64,000 nt of DNA from Devosia limi DSM 17137 (GTDB lineage: Bacteria > Pseudomonadota > Alphaproteobacteria > Rhizobiales > Devosiaceae), in the NCBI RefSeq assembly GCF_900128975.1, contig NZ_FQVC01000001.1, forward strand, positions 1 through 64,000, written 5' to 3'. A program made the translations under genes and the position numbers. Every line of letters starts with the position of its first letter. Within the stretch, counting starts at the first letter, position 1. Below are positions 8,941-19,414 of the stretch, one piece after another. The notes under the pieces are model-generated. The model searched no databases. It was not told the DNA's origin and was given only the letters and a program-made list of their open reading frames with translations.

Positions 8941-9438
8941 CTAGCCGCGACCGCCTTCTTTCATGATGCGGGACTTGTCGCGGTTCCAGTCGCGGTTGCG
9001 CTCGGTTTCGCGCTTGTCGTAATTTTTCTTGCCCTTGCCCAGGCCAATGAGGACCTTGGCGCGGCCCTGGTCGTTGAAGAAAAGCTTGAGCGGCACGATG
9101 GAATTGCCGGCGCGCGAGACTTCCTGATCGAGATGGGCCAGCTGTTTCTTGGAAACCAGCAGTTTGCGCGGGCGCTTTTCTTCATGGTTGAAGCGGTTGG
9201 CCTGCAGGTATTCGGGAATGTGGGCATTGATCAGCCACAACTCGCCCTTTTCGGGCGAGGCGTAGGCTTCGGTGATCTGCGCCTTGCCCAGGCGCAGCGA
9301 CTTGACCTCGGTGCCGGTCAGCACCAGGCCGGCCTCGAGGGTCTCCCCGATTTCGTAATCGTAGCGCGCACGACGGTTTTCAGCCACGAGACCGTGGCTG
9401 ATGACGCCGTTCTTTGCCTTGTCGTTCCTGGGAGCCAT
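8941..9438 (-). CDS. smpB: SsrA (tmRNA)-binding protein SmpB
   Basis: This 165-residue protein binds tmRNA and delivers it to stalled ribosomes for trans-translation. Family blocks are visible: [29 protein letters not shown], split here as [10 protein letters not shown] and TGTEVKSLR, then [10 protein letters not shown] and the basic tail [11 protein letters not shown] that inserts in the mRNA channel. The start lies 7 bases after the dapA stop, implying a dapA-smpB transcript. No tmRNA gene was recognised in the window. Confidence 0.96.
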   Translation of the reverse strand: MAPRNDKAKNGVISHGLVAENRRARYDYEIGETLEAGLVLTGTEVKSLRLGKAQITEAYASPEKGELWLINAHIPEYLQANRFNHEEKRPRKLLVSKKQLAHLDQEVSRAGNSIVPLKLFFNDQGRAKVLIGLGKGKKNYDKRETERNRDWNRDKSRIMKEGGRG

Positions 9439-9445
9439 AAAAAAC

Positions 9446-10321
9446 CTAGATCAGCCCGGCATGGGCCATTGCAAAGTCCATTGCGTCCTGCGTCGGCTTG
9501 CTGATCGGGACCAGCGGCAGGCGCAATTCGTTCTGGCAGAGGCCCAGGCGCTGGCCGACATACTTTGCCGGTGCCGGATTGGGCTCCATGAACAGATCCT
9601 TGTGCAGGTAAGCCAGCTTGTCATTGATGGCGCGGGCACCAACAAAGTCACCTGCCAGCGACAGTTCCTGCATCTGCGAGCAGAGGCGCGGGGCCACGTT
9701 GGCGGTTACCGAGATACAGCCATGGCCGCCATGGGCATTGAAGCCAAGAGCCGTGCTGTCATCACCGGACAGAAGGATGAAGTCCTTGCCCAGCTTGCTG
9801 CGCTGCATGGTTGCCCGCTCGAGATTGCCGGTGGCATCCTTGACGCCGATGATGTTGCTGTGCGCTTCGGCCAGCCGGGCAATGGTATCGACCGTGAGGT
9901 CGGCAATGGTGCGGCTGGGGACGCTATAGAGAATGACCGGAATGCCGACGGCGCCAGCGACAGCCGAGAAGTGCTGGAACAGCCCTTCCTGATTGGGCTT
10001 ATTGTAATAGGGCACGACCGAGAGCACGGCATCGGCGCCGGTGTCCTCGGCAAAGCGGGCGAGCGAGACGGCCTCGGTGGTCGAATTGGACCCCGCCCCG
10101 GCCACGACAGGCACGCGCTTGTTGGCGACCTCGACGCAAATCTCGACAACGCGGCGATGTTCTTCATGGCTGACCGTGGGGCTTTCGCCGGTGGTGCCGA
10201 CCGGCACCAGGCCATGCGTGCCCTCATTGATCTGCCAGTCAACAAAGCTGGAGAAGGCTTTCTCATCGACCACGCCATTGGCGAAGGGGGTCATGAGTGC
10301 CGTAATGGAACCTCGCAGCAT
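9446..10321 (-). CDS. dapA: 4-hydroxy-tetrahydrodipicolinate synthase
   Basis: This 291-residue TIM-barrel enzyme condenses pyruvate and aspartate semialdehyde in lysine/diaminopimelate synthesis. The Schiff-base lysine is in GVKDATGNL and the catalytic tyrosine in [10 protein letters not shown]; the N-terminus [13 protein letters not shown] is the family start. The ATG at 10319-10321 is preferred over a frame extending to 10507, which would add 62 unrelated residues; AAGGA lies 11 bases upstream. Diaminopimelate feeds the peptidoglycan that the divergent transglycosylase gene turns over. Confidence 0.95.
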   Translation of the reverse strand: MLRGSITALMTPFANGVVDEKAFSSFVDWQINEGTHGLVPVGTTGESPTVSHEEHRRVVEICVEVANKRVPVVAGAGSNSTTEAVSLARFAEDTGADAVLSVVPYYNKPNQEGLFQHFSAVAGAVGIPVILYSVPSRTIADLTVDTIARLAEAHSNIIGVKDATGNLERATMQRSKLGKDFILLSGDDSTALGFNAHGGHGCISVTANVAPRLCSQMQELSLAGDFVGARAINDKLAYLHKDLFMEPNPAPAKYVGQRLGLCQNELRLPLVPISKPTQDAMDFAMAHAGLI

Positions 10322-10584
10322 TGTCCGATAATCCTTGATCGTGATGCCACAGTTCGGCCGTGGCAGGATGGCATAGATCGGCCGCGGTCCGGCCGAATTG
10401 AGTGGCGCACCATACTTTTTGTTGTAGGCCACCACAACTTCTAGTTGCGCCGAATGCACGGCGAACCGCTTGGGGATCATCGGCTCGGCAACTCGATGTT
10501 TACCCAAATGGGGTAACCACAGGTTAACGGCAAGGGCGGGGGCTCCCTTGCTGGCGACGTATTGAGTACCAGCAGGACGGCATA

Positions 10585-12618
10585 ATGAACGGCGGCTTAT
10601 CGGCAGGCCTGTTCGCTGCAGTTTTGGGCATGGCGAGCTTTGCCCCCCTATCGCATGCGACCACGGCCAACGACATCATCATCGACAACACCACCACCGG
10701 CGCCATTGGCGGTGCCCGTACCGATGTGTCCGCTGTTGATTCCAGGGGCTCGCTGTCGTTCCGCAACGCGCTGGACGTGCTGGCGGGAGGCGATGCAGCG
10801 GCGGCCTATGAAATGGCGCGCGGGCTGCCCAATGATACCGAACGCCGGACCATACAATGGGCGGCGATCTTCCATCATGGCGGCGACATCAATTACCTGA
10901 CAGTCCAGCGCTTCGCCGCCGACGCGCCAAATTTCGCCGCGCCCAAAATCTACAAGACGCGCCTCGAGCAATCGCTGACCCGATCCGAACCGGGCAAGGA
11001 CGAAGTGATCGCCCTGCTCGGCGGGGCGATGCCCAATACCGTCGACGCGCAGGTAATGCTGGCCACAGCTTATGTGGCGGATGGCCAGAAGGCGCGGGCG
11101 GCACGGCTGGCGCGCGATATCTGGGTGGATAATTTCCTGACGCTGGACCAGGAAAAGCTGGTGAGCGACACGCTCGGAGACCTGCTGGATCGCGACGCCC
11201 ATTGGGCGCGCGCCGTGCACCTGATGATGCATGACCGCGCGACGGCCAGCGAGCGGCTGATCCCCAAGCTGACGGCAGCGCAGAAATCCCTGGTGGTGGC
11301 GCGGGCTGCCGTATCGCGCAATGACGCGAATGCCAAGAAGCTGCTCGACAGCGTCGACAAGAGCCTGCAGGGCCATCCGGTCTTTATCTTTTCGCGGGCA
11401 CAGCGGGCCCGGCAGTTCGAGCTGTGGGACAGCGCCGTCGATTGGCTGGCCAAGGCCCAGGGCGAGCTGCCTGATGCTGCCGAGTGGTGGTATGAACGGC
11501 GGGCATTGGTGCGGGCGCTGCTCAACCAGGGCAAGCCGGACCTCGCCTACAAGGCGGCAGCGGGCTATACGGCCGGGCCGGATGGCCGCGTGGTCGAGGC
11601 GCAGTTTCATGCTGGCTGGATCGCGCTGAGCTTCCTCAAGGATGCCCAGGCGGCCAAGGGCCACTTTACCAAAATGGCGGCTCTGTCGACGCTGCCCGAT
11701 ACCATCACGCAGTCCAATTACTGGCTGGCGCGCGCCAATATCGACATTGGCGACAGCGCGGCGGCGCAAGCGGCCTACCAGGTCGCAGCGCGCTATGGCA
11801 CCGTATATTATGGGCAGCTGGCGCGAGCGGAACTGGGCGAAGCCGGGGTCAGCATCCGCCCCCTGCCCGCCTGGCAACAGAGCGAAACCCTGTTCAACAG
11901 CAATGAGATAGTCCGCGCGGTGCGGCTGCTGGCCGGCAATGGCAAGGGCACCCTGGCGGTGCCGCTGCTGCGCAATTTCAGCACGGACCTCAAGACTGGC
12001 GGCGAATTGCTGCTGGCAGCGCGGCTGGCGCAGGAAATCGGCGCCCATCACCTAGCGATCTCGATTGCCGACACGGCTGATCGCAAGGGATTTGCGCTGG
12101 ACCTGTTCAGCTTTCCAAAGGACGGGCTGCCAGCAAATGCGCAGCTGAAAGCCGACCGCGCGGCGGTGTTTGCGGTGACGCGACAGGAATCGATGTTTCA
12201 GGCGGACGCCATCTCTTCGGCGGGCGCGCGTGGTCTGATGCAGCTGATGCCGGGAACGGCCGAAGAAACGGCGCGCAAGGCGGGGGTCGACTATTCGCCG
12301 AACCGGTTGACCAGCGACCCCGCCTACAATGCGCTGCTCGGCTCGACCTATCTCGGCGCGCAACTAGACCGCTTCGGGGGATCGCTGCTGCTGGCGGCCG
12401 CCGCTTACAATGCGGGGCCGGGCAATGCCAATAAGTGGATTGCCGCCTATGGCGATCCGCGGGCGGACAATGTCGACCCGGTGCTGTGGGTGGAACTGAT
12501 TCCGTTCGGAGAGACGCGCAAATATGTGCAACGCGTGCTGGGCAATTACCTGGTGTATCGCGAACGGCTGGGACACAAGGGCATGACCATGACGGAAGCG
12601 CTGCGCAAAATTCCGTGA
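10585..12618 (+). CDS. slt: soluble lytic murein transglycosylase (Slt70 type)
   Basis: This 677-residue exported enzyme cleaves the MurNAc-GlcNAc bond to give 1,6-anhydroMurNAc products. An N-terminal signal peptide (about residues 1-26, ending SHA) is followed by a long alpha-superhelical region and a C-terminal SLT domain (about 525-650). The catalytic Glu is residue 535 in [22 protein letters not shown] and [11 protein letters not shown] are also present. Its products could feed the nagA/murQ recycling genes further right. The 263 bases between this gene and dapA hold the two divergent promoters; no other feature was recognised there. Confidence 0.93.
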   Translation: MNGGLSAGLFAAVLGMASFAPLSHATTANDIIIDNTTTGAIGGARTDVSAVDSRGSLSFRNALDVLAGGDAAAAYEMARGLPNDTERRTIQWAAIFHHGGDINYLTVQRFAADAPNFAAPKIYKTRLEQSLTRSEPGKDEVIALLGGAMPNTVDAQVMLATAYVADGQKARAARLARDIWVDNFLTLDQEKLVSDTLGDLLDRDAHWARAVHLMMHDRATASERLIPKLTAAQKSLVVARAAVSRNDANAKKLLDSVDKSLQGHPVFIFSRAQRARQFELWDSAVDWLAKAQGELPDAAEWWYERRALVRALLNQGKPDLAYKAAAGYTAGPDGRVVEAQFHAGWIALSFLKDAQAAKGHFTKMAALSTLPDTITQSNYWLARANIDIGDSAAAQAAYQVAARYGTVYYGQLARAELGEAGVSIRPLPAWQQSETLFNSNEIVRAVRLLAGNGKGTLAVPLLRNFSTDLKTGGELLLAARLAQEIGAHHLAISIADTADRKGFALDLFSFPKDGLPANAQLKADRAAVFAVTRQESMFQADAISSAGARGLMQLMPGTAEETARKAGVDYSPNRLTSDPAYNALLGSTYLGAQLDRFGGSLLLAAAAYNAGPGNANKWIAAYGDPRADNVDPVLWVELIPFGETRKYVQRVLGNYLVYRERLGHKGMTMTEALRKIP

Positions 12619-12687
12619 GGCACATTAGGACTTGAGGTGTCATCTCCCCTGCCCCTAAATGGCCGCCTCACCGAGTAGCCTTCGTCC

Positions 12688-13629
12688 ATGCTTGCCAAGC
12701 GCCATATTCCTGCCGATCACCCGCCCTTTGCCGCGCTGCCCGTACGCATGGTGACGCTGGGCGATGGCCGCCTGCAGGCGGCGGTGAAGGTGAGCGGGAC
12801 ATTGTCCAGCCGCCGCGTGCCGGTGGTATGCATCCCCGGCTATCAGCGCAACATGACCGATTTCACTGATTTCGATGCGTATTTCCAGCGTCTTGGCGGC
12901 GGCAATTGGCCGGTGGTGCTGCTCGACCTGCCGGGACGCGGACGCAGCGCCGACCGCGTGCGGGCCGAGGACTATAGTTCGCTGCGGGATGCGGAGGACA
13001 TTGCCACCATCCTGGCAGCGCTCGGGATCGAGAGCGCCGTGTTTTTGGGCCAGGGTTATGGCGGACAGGTAACCATGGCACTGGCCGCCAGACATCGGCT
13101 GCTGATTGCCGGCGCGGTCCTGCTGGACGCCGGACCGGTGACGGACTCCCGCGGCATCGTGCGGCTGCGCAACAATCTGCGACATATCGAGAGCGTTCGC
13201 GGTGCCAACGCGGTGAAGGCAGGCTTCCGGCGCATGCTGGCAGGCGACTATCCGGGCAGCAGCGAAAGCCAGCTCGATGCGCTGATGGGGCGCAGCCATT
13301 ATCTGGACAAGCGGGGCCGAGCAAAGCCCCTGCACGATCCGCGGCTGATCGAGGCGCTGAACGATTTCAGCTTTGACGATGTGCTGACGGCGCAATGGCC
13401 GCTATTCGACGCCCTGGCCGGCGCCCCGCTGATGCTGCTGCGGACGCAGCTGACCGATCAGCTGCGGCGGGAAACCTTCGACGACATGACCCGGCGGCGG
13501 CCCGACGCGCTGGCATTGATCATTGCCGGGCAAGGCTCGCCGGCGCTGTTTGACCAGCACGAGGAGATCGAGGCGGTTGCCGACTTCGTCATTCGCGTGA
13601 GCACCAAGCGGCTGGGCAAGCCCGGCTGA
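12688..13629 (+). CDS. alpha/beta-hydrolase-fold protein lacking nucleophile and histidine (likely pseudoenzyme)
   Basis: The 313 residues follow an alpha/beta-hydrolase: strand and oxyanion region VPVVCIPGY, then LLDLPGRGRS, the nucleophile elbow near residue 117, and a C-terminal strand near residue 275. The elbow reads GQGYGG where the family has GxSxGG, so Gly (codon GGT) replaces the nucleophilic Ser. At the end, GQGSPALFDQHEEI replaces the usual GxGHxP, so the catalytic His also appears lost. The frame is intact and there is no decay, so a non-hydrolytic role (binding or haloperoxidase-like scaffold) is likelier than a pseudogene. It starts 69 bases after slt. Confidence 0.75.
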   Translation: MLAKRHIPADHPPFAALPVRMVTLGDGRLQAAVKVSGTLSSRRVPVVCIPGYQRNMTDFTDFDAYFQRLGGGNWPVVLLDLPGRGRSADRVRAEDYSSLRDAEDIATILAALGIESAVFLGQGYGGQVTMALAARHRLLIAGAVLLDAGPVTDSRGIVRLRNNLRHIESVRGANAVKAGFRRMLAGDYPGSSESQLDALMGRSHYLDKRGRAKPLHDPRLIEALNDFSFDDVLTAQWPLFDALAGAPLMLLRTQLTDQLRRETFDDMTRRRPDALALIIAGQGSPALFDQHEEIEAVADFVIRVSTKRLGKPG

Positions 13630-13664
13630 TCCGGGCTTGACCCACGCCCTGCCCTGCGCCGGTC

Positions 13665-15185
13665 TTACGGCTCCACAATGGTCACAACGATCCGCCGATT
13701 GAGCTGCTTGCCCCGGGGCGTTTCGTTGTCGGCGATAGGGCTCGAAGCACCATAGCCTACGGCATAAAGCCGGGACGGCGCGATATCGCGGGCGATCAAC
13801 GCATTGACGACGGCCTCGGCACGGGCAACCGACAGCGCCAGATTGAGCTGGGGATCGCCGGAAGCGTCGGTGTGGCCCTCAATGTTGATGGCAGCTTGCG
13901 GGCAGGCGGACAGATAGCTCGCCAGTTCATCCAGCGCCGGGTCGGAATCGGCGGCGATGATCGCCGCGCCCGACCGGAACAGGATGGAATTGCGCGCGGA
14001 GAATTCAGCGACATCGGCGCGGCAGGTGTCGCCGGCAGACGGCTGCGGCGGCGCGGGAGTGGCGGTGATCGCGGGCGGCGCGGGTTGTTCGGCTGGGGCA
14101 AGTGGTGCTGGATCGGCGGCGGCCGGCACCTCTGGCTGCGCAGGCGTTTCAGGTGCATGTTCGGGCGGCAATGGCGACATGGCAATTGCGACCTCCGGAA
14201 CGGCGTCGACCGCGAGGGACCAGCCGGCCGATGCCAGTTGACGACCGGCGAAATCGGCCTCGATGGCAGTCTTGTCGGCGACGCTGGGCGCGGTGCCGGT
14301 GACGGTCCAGCCGGTGCCGTCGAACTTGACCGCACCGGTTTGCAGCCAGTCCAGCAGCGACAGGCCGGCTGCGGCAGAATCAAGGAAGGCGGACGGCGCG
14401 CCCGAAGCGTAGGTCAGCCCGGCGGTGGAGGCGTTGCTGACCACGGTGGACAACTGGCTTGCAGCATCGGCACTGGGCACCATGCCGGAAAGGGCCACGA
14501 CGCCGTCGGTCGATTTGACCGCAGACCAGAGATAGGGCGAAGCCAGGGGCGCAACGATTTCGCCGCGCGCCAGTACGATCCCCTGCGGGGCGCCAGCTGC
14601 GATCTGTTGCGCGAGGATGGCATAATCGGCGGAGGAGCGGGCAATGCCTTCAATGGTGAGCACATTGCTGCGCAGGGCGAAGCGCCCCTCGCTCATCCGG
14701 TCAAGGGCGGCCAGACCAAACTCGACGCCGGCATCATAGCGCCCGGGCTCGCCGCGCCCCAGCTTCAGGTAGCTGGTATCGGCGCCAGCGGTTTCCGCGA
14801 GGGACTGACGCGTGACATCATCGGGCACATAGCCGTCGAAGACCACAGTCCCGCCGGACTGGCGGCTGGCGGTGATCCAGTAGTCGGCAATTCGGGGTGC
14901 ATCGAGGACGACGATGCTGCCGGCGCCCTGCAGGTCATTGATGGCAGCCTGGGCAATCTCGACTGTTGCCGGCGCGCTATTCAGGCGAGTCTCGTTATCG
15001 AGGATACGGATGGACTGATCGGTGGTGGCTCCGCGCAGGCGCGCGTCGCGAGTGTCGAAACCGAGTTCGGTCCAGGCAAAACCATCGGCGGCGATATTGG
15101 CCGAGGTCATCAAAACAACCAACGCTGTTCCGCCCAGAACCGTGGCCAGTCCAGGCGCAACCCACTTCATGAGGTCCTTGATCAT
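13665..15185 (-). CDS. OmpA-family protein with N-terminal membrane anchor and BON-like repeats
   Basis: This 506-residue protein begins with one membrane segment (about residues 10-32). Its middle region looks like several BON-type repeats, with recurring strand patterns such as GGTVVFDGYVPDD and DGVVALSGMVPSAD. A Pro/Ala-rich linker (about 340-385) is followed by a C-terminal OmpA domain (about 395-505) with NSILFRSGAAII, INIEGHTDASGD and LNRRIVVTIV. The OmpA domain binds peptidoglycan. There is no N-terminal beta-barrel, so this is probably an inner-membrane-anchored periplasmic protein like ArfA/OmpATb-type BON-OmpA proteins. It is convergent with the hydrolase-fold gene. Confidence 0.85.
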   Translation of the reverse strand: MIKDLMKWVAPGLATVLGGTALVVLMTSANIAADGFAWTELGFDTRDARLRGATTDQSIRILDNETRLNSAPATVEIAQAAINDLQGAGSIVVLDAPRIADYWITASRQSGGTVVFDGYVPDDVTRQSLAETAGADTSYLKLGRGEPGRYDAGVEFGLAALDRMSEGRFALRSNVLTIEGIARSSADYAILAQQIAAGAPQGIVLARGEIVAPLASPYLWSAVKSTDGVVALSGMVPSADAASQLSTVVSNASTAGLTYASGAPSAFLDSAAAGLSLLDWLQTGAVKFDGTGWTVTGTAPSVADKTAIEADFAGRQLASAGWSLAVDAVPEVAIAMSPLPPEHAPETPAQPEVPAAADPAPLAPAEQPAPPAITATPAPPQPSAGDTCRADVAEFSARNSILFRSGAAIIAADSDPALDELASYLSACPQAAINIEGHTDASGDPQLNLALSVARAEAVVNALIARDIAPSRLYAVGYGASSPIADNETPRGKQLNRRIVVTIVEP

Positions 15186-15350
15186 TCTCGTTCCATAGCT
15201 GTCCGCAACAGGCGCAAGCTAGAGCATTTCGCAAGTTGATGAAACGGATTCTGGAACACTAAGCCGTTGTGTTCACTCAACTTTTATTGCGAGAGCGATC
15301 AGGGCTCCGGGCATGGCGGCTAGTGCATGAGAATCAAGGGGCACATGCCG

Positions 15351-15385
15351 GAAAAGCAGAAAGGCCCGGCGTGAGCCGGGCCTTT
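15351..15385 (-). terminator. intrinsic terminator of the porin gene
   Basis: AAAGGCCCGGC (15360-15370), loop GTGA, and GCCGGGCCTTT (15375-15385) form a perfect stem. On the minus strand it is followed by CTGCTTTTC. It lies 25 bases beyond the porin stop codon. Confidence 0.88.
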
Positions 15386-15409
15386 CCATATTCAGAGAAG
15401 CGACGAGGA

Positions 15410-16888
15410 CTACTCGAAGGACTTCTTGGCAGTGAATTCGGTGCGGTAACCGCCCTGGCTGTTGATTTCCAGGTTGGCAGCGGTTTCGAAACCAGTGCCC
15501 GGAGCCCACTTCACGCCAGCCTTACCGAAGTACAGGTGGTCAACAGCGACAAGTGCAGCACCGGGACCAGCGTTGCGGTCTGTGCTATAGACGCCCGAAC
15601 CAAAGTAACCGCCGAGAGCGGCAGTCAGAGTGATCGTCTCAGTCACGCTGGCAGCGATTTCAGCCTGGAGACGAGTGGTGTCGGTCTGCGCCCCAAGTGC
15701 ATTCGGGTTGACGGCATCACGGAACCAAGCGGCATCGAAGTTGATCGACACGCCATCAGTCACCTGTGCGGTAACACGAGCGCCAATGCTGTAATCAGTC
15801 TGGTTGTTGAAGTTAGCAACTTCACCCGAGACGGCAACCTTGAACATGTCAAACGAAGCTTCAACGGAAGCAAGGGCGTTGACCAAGCTGTAGTTGGTGT
15901 AAGCCGAAGTCTTGGTGCTGTAGAAATTGCTGTCATAGCCGACAGCCGCACGGACCTTGAACATGTCGAACGTGCCAGTGACGCCAGCGTGGACAGCGTA
16001 TGCCTCCACATTGCCATCCAGGATGCCATAGGCAAGACCGGTAACGTGTGCGCTGATGGATTCGCCGCCGTACTGCAGAACGCCGATCAGGGTGCCAGCA
16101 GATTCAGCGTTGGTGCGAGTGGTCGAAGTGTTCTGGTCATTGCTGCCCAGGCCGCTGTCGATGCTTTCCAGGCCAAGGCTGGCCGAGAGACCATTGCCCA
16201 GATCGGTCGACATCTGGATCGAGTGACCACCAAGACGACGGTCATCGGATTCAATCAGAACACCGCCGCCATCAACCTTGTCGCTCATGAACAGGAAGCT
16301 AAACGGCGAGTCGTCACCAACGTTGGCAACCGAACCAGCTGCACCGCGCTTACGGAGACCGGCCATCAGGACAGTGCTATCACCGACGGAAACATAAGCT
16401 TCCTCGAGCTGCAGGCCGTTGGTATTGTCACCACCAGCAGTCGCACCGGCGGCTGCGCCACCAGCGGCATAGCCTTCGTTACGGACGCGCCATTCGTCAA
16501 CCTGACGGAGGCCGATGATCGCCTTGGCGGTACCGAAATCAGTGCTCGAAGCAGCAACGGCCTTCAGGTACGCACGAACGCGGGTATCCCAATCAAGGTC
16601 ACGAACGACGCCATTGATATCAACGACCTGATCAGCACCAAACGGATCGACGTTACCGAAAGCGGTATCACCGACGTTGTTGCCACCACGGAAGTTGCCG
16701 AAGCGCAGACGGTAGTCAACGCTACCCGAGATCTGCAGGCAGTTGGTGTCGGACGAAATGGTCAGGCCCGAAATGCCCAGGGCATCGCAGACGTCGAGCG
16801 AGGTGAGGACGCCGAGATCAGCAGCGAAGCCAGCGGTCGAAAGACCGGCTGCAGCGATGGTGCCGAGGAAAAGGCTCTTGAGTTTCAT
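15410..16888 (-). CDS. outer-membrane porin, rhizobial porin family
   Basis: This 492-residue protein has a signal peptide (MKLKSLFLGTIAAAGLSTAGFA) and then a beta-barrel-type sequence. The mature N-terminus has the two-cysteine motif VCDALGISGLTISSDTNCL followed by QISGSV, diagnostic of the Hyphomicrobiales porin_2 family. It forms the general diffusion pore for small solutes. A strong GGAGG site sits 7 bases upstream of the ATG, and the gene has its own terminator, in keeping with an abundant monocistronic product. The 440-base upstream region is long. Confidence 0.93.
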   Translation of the reverse strand: MKLKSLFLGTIAAAGLSTAGFAADLGVLTSLDVCDALGISGLTISSDTNCLQISGSVDYRLRFGNFRGGNNVGDTAFGNVDPFGADQVVDINGVVRDLDWDTRVRAYLKAVAASSTDFGTAKAIIGLRQVDEWRVRNEGYAAGGAAAGATAGGDNTNGLQLEEAYVSVGDSTVLMAGLRKRGAAGSVANVGDDSPFSFLFMSDKVDGGGVLIESDDRRLGGHSIQMSTDLGNGLSASLGLESIDSGLGSNDQNTSTTRTNAESAGTLIGVLQYGGESISAHVTGLAYGILDGNVEAYAVHAGVTGTFDMFKVRAAVGYDSNFYSTKTSAYTNYSLVNALASVEASFDMFKVAVSGEVANFNNQTDYSIGARVTAQVTDGVSINFDAAWFRDAVNPNALGAQTDTTRLQAEIAASVTETITLTAALGGYFGSGVYSTDRNAGPGAALVAVDHLYFGKAGVKWAPGTGFETAANLEINSQGGYRTEFTAKKSFE

Positions 16889-17328
16889 TATTGACCTCCA
16901 AAGTCAGTCATTCTTGGTGCCGGTTACCCGACGGTTTGTCGAAACGCGACCACACTATTCGTGGTGCAGTGTGTTGCCGTCGCGTTGCGACCGACAAACG
17001 ATCCCATGCATGGATTCGCAAGACCCACTCTACGCACGCCCAATCAGGACGCAATCACGCAAAAGCCGTTTTGGGGTCCGGGCAATATGGTTGCGAACTG
17101 GATGTTGCAGATTCAGCACACAACTGGAAACCACCTGTTAACCCGACTAAAGGAAGCGTTAAATCTGCATGATTTCAGGGGATTTGTGGGGGCGGAGGGC
17201 CCAGGGCGGCACGCGGAGACGCCTCGATCGGATGCTTGCATTCGCATCGGTTCGATGGCGGCAATGCGGCGAAAACGCGGGCGGCGCCGGGATGAATGCG
17301 ATCATTGGCGATCAAATGAGGGAATGGA
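16889..17328. other. 440-bp intergenic region between divergent porin and SDR genes
   Basis: This stretch holds the porin 5' leader (GGAGGTCAATAATG at its left end), the SDR promoter and no convincing gene. Short open frames here show no codon signature or homology that I recognise. A long leader on a highly expressed porin mRNA is compatible with small-RNA control, but no specific site is visible. Confidence 0.5.
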
Positions 17329-18072
17329 ATGAGTGAAGTGAGCAAGGTCGTCGTCGTCACCGGCGGGAGCTCGGGCATTGGCCGCGCAACGGCCATTGGC
17401 ATGGCCAAGGCTGGCTATCGGGTCGCGATCTGCGGACGGCGCGCAGATGCCCTGCAGGCGGTGGCGCAGCAGACGGGTGCCTATTGGGCGCAATGCGATG
17501 TGACAGAGCCCGGCGACGTCGCCAGGTTTTTCACGGGAGTGAAGGCAGAGCTGGGCCGAGTCGACGTGGTGTTCAACAATGCCGGGCGATTTGCGCCGGC
17601 GGTGTCATTCGCCGACATGGATGTCGGCACCTGGCGCGAAATGATCGACACCAATCTCAATGGTGCCTTCTATGTGGCGCGCGAGGCCTTCCGGGCCATG
17701 CGGGACCAGAGCCCGCAGGGCGGCCGCATCATCAACAATGGTTCGATCTCCGCTCATGCGCCCAGACCAGGAGCCGCCTCCTATACGACGAGCAAGCACG
17801 CCATTACCGGGTTGACCAAGGCGATTTCGCTGGATGGGCGGGCATTCAACATTGCCTGCGGCCAGATCGACATCGGCAACGCGGCCACAGATATGACCAG
17901 CCAGATGAATTCCGGCTCGCTGCAGGCCAATGGCACGATCATGCCGGAGCCGACATTCGATGTGACCCATGTGGTGGATGCCCTGCTCTACATGACGCAA
18001 TTGCCGCTGGAGGCGAATGTGCAGTTCATGACGGTGATGGCGACCACGATGCCGTATATCGGCAGAGGGTAA
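17329..18072 (+). CDS. short-chain dehydrogenase/reductase
   Basis: This 247-residue Rossmann-fold oxidoreductase has the cofactor motif TGGSSGIG (residues 11-18), NNAG near 85, a catalytic Ser in NGSISAHAP and the active-site YTTSK near 150. The residue after the second strand is CGRRAD, and an Arg pair there favours NADP(H). The substrate cannot be inferred. It reads away from the porin and is not obviously in an operon; nagA on the other strand converges on it. Confidence 0.88.
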   Translation: MSEVSKVVVVTGGSSGIGRATAIGMAKAGYRVAICGRRADALQAVAQQTGAYWAQCDVTEPGDVARFFTGVKAELGRVDVVFNNAGRFAPAVSFADMDVGTWREMIDTNLNGAFYVAREAFRAMRDQSPQGGRIINNGSISAHAPRPGAASYTTSKHAITGLTKAISLDGRAFNIACGQIDIGNAATDMTSQMNSGSLQANGTIMPEPTFDVTHVVDALLYMTQLPLEANVQFMTVMATTMPYIGRG

Positions 18073-18253
18073 GATCAGGGATCCAACGCGGAACGTCGAG
18101 CGCGTTGCAGGCGCAGCCCCCCGCACTGGCCAGCCATTCGAGCGCAGCTCTCATGGCCTTCCGCGCTCAAATCGCTCCACTGGAGCGATTTGTCCCTTCG
18201 GGCCGCTTGGAAGCCCCGCAAGGGGGAGGGCATGCAGGCTGACAGGTTGAGCG

Positions 18254-19414
18254 CTAGGCGCTGAAGACTTTGGTGCCGTCGATCCAGGTGGAGCGCACGG
18301 CGTGATCGTCTGACAGGTGGACGAAATTGGCGAGGGCGCCGGCGCCAAGGTGACCATAGGTAGCCTGCATGCCCATGGCTTCGGCGGGGTAAAGCGAGGC
18401 CATGCGGACGGCTTCCTCGAAAGGCAGGCCGATTTCGCGGTTCATATAGGTGACGGCGTCGATCATATCGAGATCGGCGCCGGCCAGCGTACCATCGGCA
18501 ATGCGCAAGGCACCGTTGGAACGGGTGATGGTGCGACCATTGAGGGTCAGCGTCTTGATATCGGTGCCGGTCTGCGACATGGCGTCGGTGACGAGGAAAA
18601 CCTTGCCAGGGCCGCGCTTGGCTCGCAGCGCCACCGCGATGGAGCCGGGATGGACGTGGATGCCATCGGCAATCAGGCCAGCAAAGACAGTGTCATGAGT
18701 CAGCACGGCGCCGACGACGCCGGGTTCGCGATTGCCCAACTGGCTCATGGCATTGAACAGATGGGTGGCCATGGTGGCCCCAGCTTCGATGGCCGCCGAT
18801 GCGGTTGCGGCATCGGCATCGGAATGGCCGATACTGACAATGATGCCGGCATCGCGCATTGCCGAAATCTGGGCCGGCGTGACAGTTTCGGCGGCGACGG
18901 TGCACAGCAGATGCGGCAGATCGCGGGCGGCGCCGAGCAGGCGCGCGAGGTCGCTGTCATCCATGGGTCGGATCAGGGCCGGGTCATGGGTGCCCTTGCG
19001 GGCGATGGAGAGATGGGGACCCTCCAGGTGCAGGCCGATAAAGCCCGGGACGCGTTCGGCTGTTGCCGCGACGCCAGCGGCAATGGCGCGCTCGTTAATG
19101 GCGGCGGTGTCGGTGATCAGGGTCGGCAGCAGCGCAGTGGTGCCGAATTGGGCGTGAACCGAGCATATGGTCCGGATGGCCGCAACGGTTGGATCATTAT
19201 TGAACAGGATGCCGCCACCGCCATTGACCTGCAGGTCAATGAAGCCGGGCACCAGGATGCCGCCATCGAGCTGGACGCGCTCCGAATGGGCCGGGATGGC
19301 GTTGGACCGCACAATGGCGCTGACATGGCCGAACTCGACCAGGAGAGCCGCGTCGTCGTGCCAGGAATGCCCATCAAAGATACGGGCGCCGGAAATAGCC
19401 AGCAGATCGCTCAT
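18254..19414 (-). CDS. nagA: N-acetylglucosamine-6-phosphate deacetylase
   Basis: This 386-residue metal-dependent amidohydrolase converts GlcNAc-6-P to GlcN-6-P and acetate. Visible motifs are LVPGFIDLQVNGGGG near residue 55, the metal-binding HLEGPHLS near 128, ISIGHSDADA with the second His, and the catalytic Asp in LVTDAMSQTG. The start codon overlaps the stop of the upstream SIS gene (ATGA), so the two steps, deacetylation and deamination, are translationally coupled. Probably regulated by the GntR protein at the head of the operon. Confidence 0.94.
   Translation of the reverse strand: MSDLLAISGARIFDGHSWHDDAALLVEFGHVSAIVRSNAIPAHSERVQLDGGILVPGFIDLQVNGGGGILFNNDPTVAAIRTICSVHAQFGTTALLPTLITDTAAINERAIAAGVAATAERVPGFIGLHLEGPHLSIARKGTHDPALIRPMDDSDLARLLGAARDLPHLLCTVAAETVTPAQISAMRDAGIIVSIGHSDADAATASAAIEAGATMATHLFNAMSQLGNREPGVVGAVLTHDTVFAGLIADGIHVHPGSIAVALRAKRGPGKVFLVTDAMSQTGTDIKTLTLNGRTITRSNGALRIADGTLAGADLDMIDAVTYMNREIGLPFEEAVRMASLYPAEAMGMQATYGHLGAGALANFVHLSDDHAVRSTWIDGTKVFSA

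Noticed and set aside
15222..15262. Short repeat-like text around GAGCATTTCGC upstream of the OmpA-family gene
   Set aside because: Resembles a known rhizobial intergenic repeat but only one partial copy is present here, so I could not support it.
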